NCBI GenBank assembly: GCA_937877595.1
Contig: CALFIY010000005.1
Location: 1 to 5,247, forward strand
Source of the DNA: an uncultured Prevotella sp.
GTDB lineage: Bacteria > Bacteroidota > Bacteroidia > Bacteroidales > Bacteroidaceae
DNA length: 5,247 nucleotides
Direction: 5' to 3'
Shown here piece by piece: positions 1 to 5,247 of the stretch (its first letter is position 1; each line of letters begins with the position of its first letter). Below the pieces are notes generated by a model. It saw nothing but the letters and a program-made list of their open reading frames with translations, searched no databases and was not told the DNA's origin. The position numbers and the translations under genes are program-made.

Positions 1-1900
1 TGCCTTTGTACTCCCAGCAGCCTACGTAGAAGTAGTTCTCGTCGTCGCGCTTGGCTTCGCCTTCCTCTGTCTGGTATTCCTCGCGGAAGTGACCGCCGCA
101 ACTTTCGTTGCGCGAGAGTGCGTCGAAGGCCACGAGTTGACCCATTGTGAAGAAGTCGCGCAGGTGGATAGCCTTGTCGAGTTCTACGTTAAGTCCGTCC
201 TTTGTTCCAGGCACGAAGAGGTTCTCGTCGAACTCCTTCTGCAGTTGCTGCATCTTCTTCAGACCTTCCTTCAGGCCCTCGGCAGTACGTCCCATACCTA
301 CGTGTTCCCACATAATATGGCCGAGTTCCTTATGGATAGAGTCTACAGAGCGCTTGCCCTTGATGTTGAGCAGACGGTCGAACTCAGCGTCGACGGCCTT
401 TTCTGCCTCAGCAAATTCTGGCAGTTCTGTCGAAACCTTAGGCCACACAGCCTGATCGGCAAGATAGTTCTGAATGGTATATGGCAGCACGAAATATCCA
501 TCGGCCAGTCCCTGCATAAGTGCTGAAGCGCCGAGGCGGTTGGCTCCGTGGTCGGAGAAATTGCACTCGCCGATGGCAAACAGGCCAGGAATAGTGGTCT
601 GAAGTTCGTAGTCTACCCAGATGCCGCCCATTGTGTAGTGGATGGCAGGATAAATCATCATTGGCTTGTAGTATTTCACGCCGTTGATCTCGTTGGCAAC
701 GTCGCCAGGGAAGACATCCGTTATCTCTTCGTACATTTCGAAGAGGTTGCCGTAGCGCTGCATGATAACGTCGAGACCAAGGCGGTTGATGCTCTCAGAG
801 AAGTCGAGGAATACGGCAAGTCCTGTGTTGTTCACGCCGAATCCCTTGTCGCAGCGCTCCTTGGCTGCACGAGAGGCCACGTCGCGAGGCACGAGGTTGC
901 CGAATGCAGGATAGCGGCGCTCCAGATAGTAGTCGCGATCCTCCTCGGGTATTTCCCATCCCTGCTTGGTGCCTGCCTGCAGAGCCTTGGCGTCTTCCAG
1001 TTTCTTTGGCACCCAGATACGTCCGTCGTTGCGCAGCGACTCCGACATCAGCGTCAGTTTCGACTGCTTGTCGCCGTGTACGGGGATACATGTCGGGTGA
1101 ATCTGCACATAACTTGGGTTGGCAAACATAGCACCCTTGCGATAACTCTGGACTGCTGCCGTGCAGTTGCAGCCCATGGCGTTGGTCGACAGGAAGTAGG
1201 TGTTGCCGTATCCGCCCGTTGCAATGACAACGGCATTGGCAGAGAAGCGCTCCAACTTTCCTGTGGTAAGGTTCTTGGCAATGATGCCGCGTGCGCGTCC
1301 GTCAACGATAACGACATCTTCCATCTCGTAGCGTGTGAAGAGTTTCACCTTTCCTGCCTTCACCTGTGCCGACAGCGAACTGTAGGCACCGAGCAGCAAC
1401 TGCTGACCTGTCTGGCCCTTGGCATAGAAAGTGCGGCTCACCTGAGCACCGCCGAAGGAGCGGTTGGCCAGCATGCCGCCATATTCGCGTGCAAAGGGAA
1501 CGCCCTGTGCCACGCACTGGTCGATGATGTTGTTCGACACTTCTGCAAGACGATATACGTTTGCCTCGCGAGCGCGGTAGTCACCGCCCTTCACCGTATC
1601 GTAGAACAGACGGTAAACAGAGTCGCCATCGTTCTGGTAGTTCTTTGCAGCGTTGATACCACCCTGTGCAGCGATAGAGTGGGCGCGGCGCGGAGAGTCC
1701 TGAATGCAGAAGTTATACACATTGAAGCCCATCTCGCCCAGCGAAGCAGCAGCAGAAGCGCCGGCCAGACCAGTGCCTACTACGATAACGTCAAGTTTCA
1801 GTTTGTTTTTTGGGTTCACCAGTCGCTGATGAGCCTTATATTCTTTCCACTTCTCAGGCACTGGACCTGCAGGAATTTTTGAGTCTAATACTTTAGCCAT
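1..1900 (-). CDS. frdA: Fumarate reductase / succinate dehydrogenase flavoprotein subunit (3' end cut by window)
   Basis: Catalytic FAD subunit of the menaquinol:fumarate reductase complex, reducing fumarate to succinate on the cytoplasmic face of the inner membrane. An uninterrupted frame runs from ATG at 1900-1898 for 633 codons to the window edge; the family is usually about 650-660 residues here, so only a short C-terminus is missing. Visible: dinucleotide fold GTGLAG at residues 42-47; HSIAAQGG at 74-81, whose His74 is the expected covalent FAD attachment; ATGGYGNTY at 227-235; HPT at 268-270; PRD with the probable catalytic Arg339; HYTMGG with His421; GE at 444-445; HGANRLGASAL at 451-461 with Arg455. 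The N-terminal extension of about 35 residues before the Rossmann fold fits Bacteroidota homologues. No Shine-Dalgarno is present; the start is preceded by an A-rich stretch, normal in this phylum. It follows frdC by 106 bases with no promoter of its own seen, so it is probably co-transcribed. The direction of catalysis in vivo (fumarate reduction) is inferred from family and likely anaerobic host. Confidence 0.96.
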   Translation of the reverse strand, partial: MAKVLDSKIPAGPVPEKWKEYKAHQRLVNPKNKLKLDVIVVGTGLAGASAAASLGEMGFNVYNFCIQDSPRRAHSIAAQGGINAAKNYQNDGDSVYRLFYDTVKGGDYRAREANVYRLAEVSNNIIDQCVAQGVPFAREYGGMLANRSFGGAQVSRTFYAKGQTGQQLLLGAYSSLSAQVKAGKVKLFTRYEMEDVVIVDGRARGIIAKNLTTGKLERFSANAVVIATGGYGNTYFLSTNAMGCNCTAAVQSYRKGAMFANPSYVQIHPTCIPVHGDKQSKLTLMSESLRNDGRIWVPKKLEDAKALQAGTKQGWEIPEEDRDYYLERRYPAFGNLVPRDVASRAAKERCDKGFGVNNTGLAVFLDFSESINRLGLDVIMQRYGNLFEMYEEITDVFPGDVANEINGVKYYKPMMIYPAIHYTMGGIWVDYELQTTIPGLFAIGECNFSDHGANRLGASALMQGLADGYFVLPYTIQNYLADQAVWPKVSTELPEFAEAEKAVDAEFDRLLNIKGKRSVDSIHKELGHIMWEHVGMGRTAEGLKEGLKKMQQLQKEFDENLFVPGTKDGLNVELDKAIHLRDFFTMGQLVAFDALSRNESCGGHFREEYQTEEGEAKRDDENYFYVGCWEYKG

Positions 1901-1920
1901 TTTTGAAGTTTTTTAGTTTG

Positions 1921-2004
1921 TAAGTTTATTAATTTATGAGTCAAAAGAGTCCTGTAAAGTTATTATAACTTAGAAACTCAGGAACTCATCAACTCAAAAA
2001 CTTA
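1921..2004 (-). repeat. Long imperfect inverted repeat of AGTT/GAGTT units between frdC and frdA
   Basis: The frdC-frdA spacer is almost wholly an imperfect hairpin. Paired blocks, outside to inside in plus coordinates: 1921-1927 (taagttt) with 1998-2004; 1937-1941 (tgagt) with 1992-1996; 1947-1950 (gagt) with 1984-1987; 1951-1954 (cctg) with 1979-1982 (one bulged base between the last two blocks); 1957-1962 (aagtta) with 1966-1971 around a 3-base loop. In the minus-strand RNA the 5' arm is four to five near-tandem copies of an 8-base unit containing (G/A)AGTT, and the 3' arm carries the complementary AACTT/GACTC units. Similar AT-rich GAGTT-type intergenic repeats are, from memory, common in Bacteroidales genomes. 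It lacks a terminal U-run, so an mRNA-processing or stability element is more likely than a full terminator; that role is inference. Confidence 0.75.
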
Positions 2005-2006
2005 AA

Positions 2007-2711
2007 TTAGCAGCAGTTACCACCATAGCAGTAAAGGCTTGGAGCACACTTGAATGCGAAGGCAAGGATAACAACCAGGAAGCCAAGCATCAGCAGTGTG
2101 ACATAAATAAATCCGATGCACTTCCAACGGTTGAGCCACACCTTGCCGCTGGCGCCCAGTGTCTGGAAAGCCGACCAGAAACCGTGAGTGAGGTGGAACC
2201 AGATGGCAACAATCCAGATGACGTAGAGCACCACGTTGACAGGATCGCCGAATGTGTCGATGATGAAGGCGAAGCCGTCTGTTGGCAGATGTCCTGCGGT
2301 TGTTCCGAGCAGTTCAGCAAGCATCATCTTGCTCCAGAAGTGATAGAGGTGCAGCAGCAGTCCCACGAGGATTATGATACCCAGCACGAGCATGTTCTTC
2401 GATGCCCACTCCACTTTGCCTGGATTTACCTGAGTAGCCACCTCGTAGCGGTTGTCGCCACGTGCTGTTCTGTTCTGAGCCGTCAGGATGAAGGCATAGA
2501 CGATGTGAATAACGGCCAAGGCAGCCAGACCCATGGTAGCCACAACAGCATACCAGTTGGCTCCCAGCAATTCGCAAATAGTGTTGTAGGCCTTTCCGGA
2601 GAAGAGTGCTACGATGTTCATGGCGCAGTGGAACGTCAGAAACAAAATCAGCGCGAGACCGGTGACAGACATCACAACTTTGCGTCCGATGGATGAATTA
2701 AATAACCACAT
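2007..2711 (-). CDS. frdC: Fumarate reductase / succinate dehydrogenase cytochrome b subunit, five-helix B-type
   Basis: Diheme cytochrome b membrane anchor of the complex; it holds the menaquinol site and hands electrons to FrdB and FrdA. 234 residues, typical for the Bacteroidota b558-type family. About five hydrophobic segments are visible (roughly residues 15-37, 53-78, 106-127, 155-180, 199-221). Histidines placed to bind the two hemes as in Wolinella FrdC are His28 (helix I), His69 (helix II), His121 or His124 (helix IV position) and His173 or His176 (helix V position); exact pairing is inferred. The start is ATG at 2711-2709, giving the family-like N-terminus MWLFNSSIGRKVVMS; an in-frame TTG at 2780 would add 23 poorly conserved residues and lies only about 10 bases after the predicted transcription start. 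The C-terminal tail is cysteine-rich (Cys222, 228, 233, 234). A separate promoter lies upstream, so the frdCAB transcript probably begins here. Confidence 0.95.
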   Translation of the reverse strand: MWLFNSSIGRKVVMSVTGLALILFLTFHCAMNIVALFSGKAYNTICELLGANWYAVVATMGLAALAVIHIVYAFILTAQNRTARGDNRYEVATQVNPGKVEWASKNMLVLGIIILVGLLLHLYHFWSKMMLAELLGTTAGHLPTDGFAFIIDTFGDPVNVVLYVIWIVAIWFHLTHGFWSAFQTLGASGKVWLNRWKCIGFIYVTLLMLGFLVVILAFAFKCAPSLYCYGGNCC

Positions 2712-2725
2712 AAGAATGTAAGAAT

Positions 2726-2741
2726 AAATTATTAATAATTT
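2726..2741. other. Perfect 16-bp AT palindrome in the frdC leader
   Basis: AAATTATTAATAATTT is a perfect palindrome ending 15 bases upstream of the frdC ATG and beginning about 50 bases after the predicted transcription start. It is followed toward the gene by an 8-base near-direct repeat (plus strand taagaatg/taagaata, 2711-2726) that overlaps the start codon. It could be a protein site or a weak RNA hairpin, but the all-AT composition makes chance a serious alternative. Confidence 0.35.
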
Positions 2742-2796
2742 TGAATGTTTCGGTAGAAGTACTGCAAAATGGGTACGCAAAAGCCCTGTAAGGCTA

Positions 2797-2828
2797 CAAA
2801 AGTACTATATAATAATGAATTACGCAAA
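2797..2828 (-). promoter_or_regulatory. Bacteroides-type promoter for frdC(AB)
   Basis: On the minus strand a TTTG (-33 element, 2828-2825) is followed after exactly 20 bases by TACTTTTG (-7 element, 2804-2797), matching the TTTG / TAnnTTTG consensus of the Bacteroidota primary sigma factor. Transcription should start near 2790-2793, leaving a leader of about 80 bases before the frdC ATG. The -33 element sits immediately after the symporter stop codon (2844-2842), so frdC has its own promoter. The match to both boxes and the spacing are seen directly; activity is inferred. Confidence 0.75.
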
Positions 2829-2837
2829 CGTTTTCGG
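2822..2837. promoter_or_regulatory. Candidate operator: LacI/PurR-like palindrome over the frdC -33 element
   Basis: Plus strand ACGCAAACGTTTTCGG is an interrupted palindrome centred at 2829/2830: the central AAACGTTT is perfect and the next CG pairs on each side also match, with one mismatched pair between. It closely resembles the operator type bound by LacI-family regulators, particularly the E. coli PurR consensus (about ACGCAAACGTTTNC). It contains the whole -33 TTTG of the frdC promoter, a position where a bound repressor would block RNA polymerase. The binding protein is not identified and no regulator gene is in the window. Confidence 0.4.
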
Positions 2838-2841
2838 AAAT

Positions 2842-4263
2842 TTATGCTCTTTTTCTGCAGCAAAAAAGCATGATAAAGGTCAGCAGTCCGTTCATCAGCA
2901 GCAACTCGTAGCCGAACCTGTAGCCGTAGTATTTCTCTGCCGCCAACGACGCGGCATAGCATGCAAGCGGCGAGAACACAGCGATATATGGCACCCACTT
3001 CTCGCTGGTTTGGCAATGCGTGAGCAGCCCGAAGGCGAAGAGTCCGAGCAGCGGTCCATAGGTATATCCCACTATAGTATATATCGCATCTATCAGGCTT
3101 TTGCTTCCAGCGGCGTGCACCAGCAGGATAACGACAACAAAGACGGCGCACATCGCCACGTGGACACGGCGACGGCTCGCTGTATTGTCTGCCGCAGGCA
3201 TCAAGTCGACGCAGAAAATAGTGGTCAGCGATGTCAGGGCAGAGTCGGCGCTGGAGAAAGATGCCGCCACGATGCCAAGGACAAAGAGCACTTCGACCAC
3301 CGTACCTGCCTGCGCCACAAATTCCGGCAAGATGCTGTCGCCGGCAGACGGCAGCGCCACGCCCTGCCGCTGCGACAGCATCACGAGCAGTGCTCCGAGC
3401 GTCAGAAACAGTGCATTGACCGGCACGAAGGCTACACCGTAACTCAGCATGTCTTTCTGGGCTTCACGCTTTGTACGACAGGTGAGATTTTTCTGCATCA
3501 TGTCCTGATCCAGTCCTGTCATCACCACGACGATAAACATTCCGCTCACAAACTGTTTCCAGAAGTTCTGCGTCGAAACCCAGTCGCCCCACACGAATAC
3601 TCTCGACATGTCGCTCCTCCACACTGCGGCTACTGCGTCGGCAGCAGTCATGTCGAGCCGTTGCGTCACACTATAGATGATGAGCAACAACGCCGTAAAG
3701 AGAAACACGGTCTGCATCGTGTCGGTCCACACGAGCGTCTTCATGCCTCCTCTGCGCGTGTACAGCCATATCAGCGCCACGAGCAGCACCACCGTCAACG
3801 GTAGCGGCACATGGAACGCGTCGAACACAAAGCGCTGCAGTATCATGCACACTACGTAAAAGCGCACCGAAGCGCCTGCCATCTTCGACAGCAGGAAAAA
3901 AGTAGAGCCCGTGAGATGCGAGCGGCGCCCGAGGCGCTGTCCCAGATAACCGTATATCGACGTGAGGTTGAGCCTGTAATATAGCGGCAACAGCAGTAGT
4001 GCTACTACGACGTATCCGAGGATAAATCCCAGGCATGTCTGCAGATATGTCATCTGCGTTCGCATCACCATTCCAGGCACACTGACAAATGTGATGCCTG
4101 AAATAGATGCTCCCACCATGCCAAAGGCTACTGCCGGCCACGGAGCCTTTCTGCCGGCACGGTAGAACGCTTCGTTGTCGGCCTTTGCACCTGTCAGGCG
4201 ACTTACCGCCATGAGCAGCGCAAAGTACAGCACTACCGCACAGAGTATTATGATTGATGTCAC
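2842..4263 (-). CDS. Sodium:solute symporter (SSS family) permease, substrate unknown
   Basis: Inner-membrane secondary transporter that should import a small solute with Na+. With a GTG start at 4263-4261 the protein has 473 residues and begins MTSIIILCAVVLYFALL, so the first helix follows directly, as in other Bacteroidota SSS proteins. Family marks (GTG numbering): AFGMVGASISGITFVSVPG at about 46-64; TRRGGMKTLVWTDTMQ around 169-184, matching the SSS signature; GLDQDMMQKNLTCRTKREA at 250-268; and SSADSALTSLTT at 337-348, the helix carrying Na2-site Ser/Thr residues. The chain is hydrophobic throughout, consistent with about 13 transmembrane helices. An in-frame TTG at 4314-4312 would add 17 residues but lies inside the upstream terminator hairpin. 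No clear promoter was found between the hairpin and the GTG, and no obvious terminator after its stop. Codons such as ATA, GCG and CGC are frequent, unlike in gapA, suggesting lower expression. Neighbours do not reveal the substrate; sugars, amino acids, sialic acid or carboxylates are all possible. Confidence 0.9.
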   Translation of the reverse strand: MTSIIILCAVVLYFALLMAVSRLTGAKADNEAFYRAGRKAPWPAVAFGMVGASISGITFVSVPGMVMRTQMTYLQTCLGFILGYVVVALLLLPLYYRLNLTSIYGYLGQRLGRRSHLTGSTFFLLSKMAGASVRFYVVCMILQRFVFDAFHVPLPLTVVLLVALIWLYTRRGGMKTLVWTDTMQTVFLFTALLLIIYSVTQRLDMTAADAVAAVWRSDMSRVFVWGDWVSTQNFWKQFVSGMFIVVVMTGLDQDMMQKNLTCRTKREAQKDMLSYGVAFVPVNALFLTLGALLVMLSQRQGVALPSAGDSILPEFVAQAGTVVEVLFVLGIVAASFSSADSALTSLTTIFCVDLMPAADNTASRRRVHVAMCAVFVVVILLVHAAGSKSLIDAIYTIVGYTYGPLLGLFAFGLLTHCQTSEKWVPYIAVFSPLACYAASLAAEKYYGYRFGYELLLMNGLLTFIMLFCCRKRA

Positions 4264-4288
4264 GCGTGTTATATGGTATATTATCAAG

Positions 4289-4326
4289 AAAGAGAGCGAT
4301 TCGGCCAGTGCCAAACCGCTCTCTCT
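4289..4326 (-). terminator. Strong hairpin, probable gapA transcription terminator
   Basis: The minus-strand RNA folds into a 17-bp stem (4326-4310 with 4305-4289) closed by a 4-base ACUG loop. Fourteen pairs are Watson-Crick and three are G·U; those same three positions would be A·C mismatches in plus-strand RNA, so the structure belongs to the minus transcript. It begins 31 bases after the gapA stop, is preceded by an A-run and followed by UUUCUUG-like sequence (the last stem bases are UUU). The U-tract is weak, so termination may be partial and allow read-through into the symporter. Confidence 0.8.
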
Positions 4327-4357
4327 TTTTGTTGTGTGTTTTGCTTTCTCGCAGTTA

Positions 4358-5247
4358 TTATTTCAGTTCTGCGAGGTACTTGATGGTGCGAACCATCTGA
4401 GAAGTGTAAGAATTCTCATTGTCGTACCAGGCAACAACCTGTACGAGAGAGTTGCCGTCGCCTATCTTGCTTACCATAGTCTGGTTGGCATCGAAGAGCG
4501 AACCGAACTTCATACCGATGATGTCGCTCGAAACAAGTTTCTCCTCTGTGTAGCCGAACGACTCGTTGGCAGCAGCCTTCATTGCAGCGTTGATGTCCTC
4601 AACAGCGACCTCACCCTTCACAACAGCGTGCAGGATAGTGGTAGAACCTGTAGGAGTTGGAACGCGCTGAGCAGCACCGATCAGTTTGCCGTTCAGTTCG
4701 GGGATAACGAGACCTATGGCCTTGGCAGCACCAGTAGAGTTAGGAACGATGTTCTGAGCACCGGCACGAGCGCGCTGAACATCACCCTTGCGCTGAGGAC
4801 CGTCGAGAATCATCTGGTCACCAGTATAAGCGTGAACAGTTGTCATGATACCGCTCTGGATAGCAGCGAAGTCGTTCAAAGCCTTGGTCATAGGAGCCAG
4901 ACAGTTTGTTGTGCAAGAAGCTGCAGAGATAACAGTGTCAGCAGGAGTCAGAGTCTTGTGGTTTACGTTGTAAACAATAGTAGGCAGATCGTTACCGGCA
5001 GGAGCAGAGATAACAACCTTCTTGGCACCAGCCTTAATGTGGGCAGAAGCCTTCTCCTTAGATGTGTAGAAACCTGTGCACTCGAGAACTACGTCTACAT
5101 CCAACTCGCCCCAAGGCAGCTCAGCTGCGTTAGGAATAGCATAGATGGTGATCTTCTTGCCATCGACTACGATGTTGTCCTCACCAGCCTCAACAGTGTG
5201 CTTGTTCTCACCGAACTTGCCAGCGAAACCACCCTGAGCGGTATCGT
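4358..5247 (-). CDS. gapA: Glyceraldehyde-3-phosphate dehydrogenase, type I, NAD-dependent (5' end cut by window)
   Basis: Glycolytic enzyme oxidising glyceraldehyde-3-phosphate with NAD+ and phosphate to 1,3-bisphosphoglycerate in the cytosol. The frame is open from the right window edge; the first complete codon is GAT at 5245-5243 and 295 residues are visible to TAA at 4360-4358. The catalytic motif ASCTTNCLAP has its Cys at visible residue 111 (codon 4915-4913), and the partner His in TTVHAYTGDQ is visible residue 138, the standard spacing of 27 (Cys149/His176 in classical numbering). About 38 residues, including the N-terminal NAD-binding glycine motif, therefore lie outside the window. 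Other family segments: LECTGFYTSKEKA, PNSTGAAKAIGLVIPEL, RVPTPTGS and the C-terminal WYDNENSYTSQMV. The codons are restricted and regular, as expected of a highly expressed gene. A strong hairpin follows, so gapA probably ends its own transcript. TTG at 5104 is internal, not a start. Confidence 0.97.
   Translation of the reverse strand, partial: DTAQGGFAGKFGENKHTVEAGEDNIVVDGKKITIYAIPNAAELPWGELDVDVVLECTGFYTSKEKASAHIKAGAKKVVISAPAGNDLPTIVYNVNHKTLTPADTVISAASCTTNCLAPMTKALNDFAAIQSGIMTTVHAYTGDQMILDGPQRKGDVQRARAGAQNIVPNSTGAAKAIGLVIPELNGKLIGAAQRVPTPTGSTTILHAVVKGEVAVEDINAAMKAAANESFGYTEEKLVSSDIIGMKFGSLFDANQTMVSKIGDGNSLVQVVAWYDNENSYTSQMVRTIKYLAELK

Noticed and set aside
548..1882. A 444-codon open frame on the plus strand
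   Set aside because: It lies wholly antisense to frdA, whose minus-strand frame is intact and family-like throughout. The plus-strand translation is rich in His, Cys and Val with no recognisable domain, as expected of a codon-bias shadow.
1921..2004. CRISPR-like array from the repeated AGTT units
   Set aside because: The units are about 8 bases, near-contiguous and inverted about a centre, with no spacers; this is a hairpin repeat.
1901..2006. A separate promoter for frdA in the frdC-frdA spacer
   Set aside because: No TAnnTTTG with a TTTG at suitable spacing was found on the minus strand; the spacer is taken up by the inverted repeat.
2709..2780. TTG at 2780 as the frdC start
   Set aside because: The 23 extra residues are not family-like, and the position is only about 10 bases after the predicted transcription start; ATG at 2711 gives the expected N-terminus.
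2782..2795. Small hairpin agcc/ggct at the 5' end of the frdC transcript
   Set aside because: Only a 4-bp stem with a 6-base loop; too weak to call a regulatory structure.
2815..3804. A 329-codon open frame on the plus strand starting near the frdC promoter
   Set aside because: It is antisense to the symporter and has the low-complexity His/Gln/Arg-rich composition of a mirrored membrane-protein gene; no domain is seen.
4358..5104. TTG at 5104 as the gapA start (248 residues)
   Set aside because: The reading frame continues upstream with GAPDH-like sequence to the window edge, so the gene is cut by the window and not shortened.

Overview
The window looks like chromosomal DNA of an anaerobic Bacteroidota, most likely Prevotellaceae-like. 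The reasons are a promoter of the Bacteroides type (TTTG at -33, TAnnTTTG at -7), no Shine-Dalgarno sequences before the starts, a five-helix B-type cytochrome b ahead of a fumarate reductase flavoprotein, and protein sequences that read like the Bacteroides/Prevotella versions. Genus is inference. All four genes lie on the minus strand, so they are read from right to left in window coordinates.

Reading with transcription: (1) 5247-4358 is a GAPDH gene lacking about 38 N-terminal residues beyond the window edge. (2) 4326-4289 is a strong 17-bp hairpin, the probable gapA terminator. (3) 4263-2842 is a sodium:solute symporter (SSS) family permease of unknown substrate; its start is best placed at a GTG just after the hairpin. 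(4) 2841-2712 is a short spacer holding a Bacteroides-type promoter for frdC, with a LacI/PurR-operator-like palindrome over its -33 element. (5) 2711-2007 is frdC, the diheme cytochrome b membrane anchor of fumarate reductase. (6) 2006-1901 is a spacer filled by a long imperfect inverted repeat built from AGTT/GAGTT units. (7) 1900-1 is frdA, the flavoprotein subunit, cut by the left edge after 633 residues; frdB is expected next, outside the window.

Functionally, GAPDH supplies the NADH-forming step of glycolysis. Menaquinol:fumarate reductase (FrdCAB) is the terminal reductase that returns electrons to fumarate and makes succinate, the usual fermentation end product in this group. The symporter is not obviously part of either process. 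No mobile element, CRISPR array, tRNA/rRNA or defence system is visible, and no gene-free stretch exceeds about 130 bases. This is mostly ordinary core metabolism; the items worth a second look are regulatory (operator-like palindrome, intergenic inverted repeat, terminator/start conflict) plus a cysteine-rich tail on FrdC.
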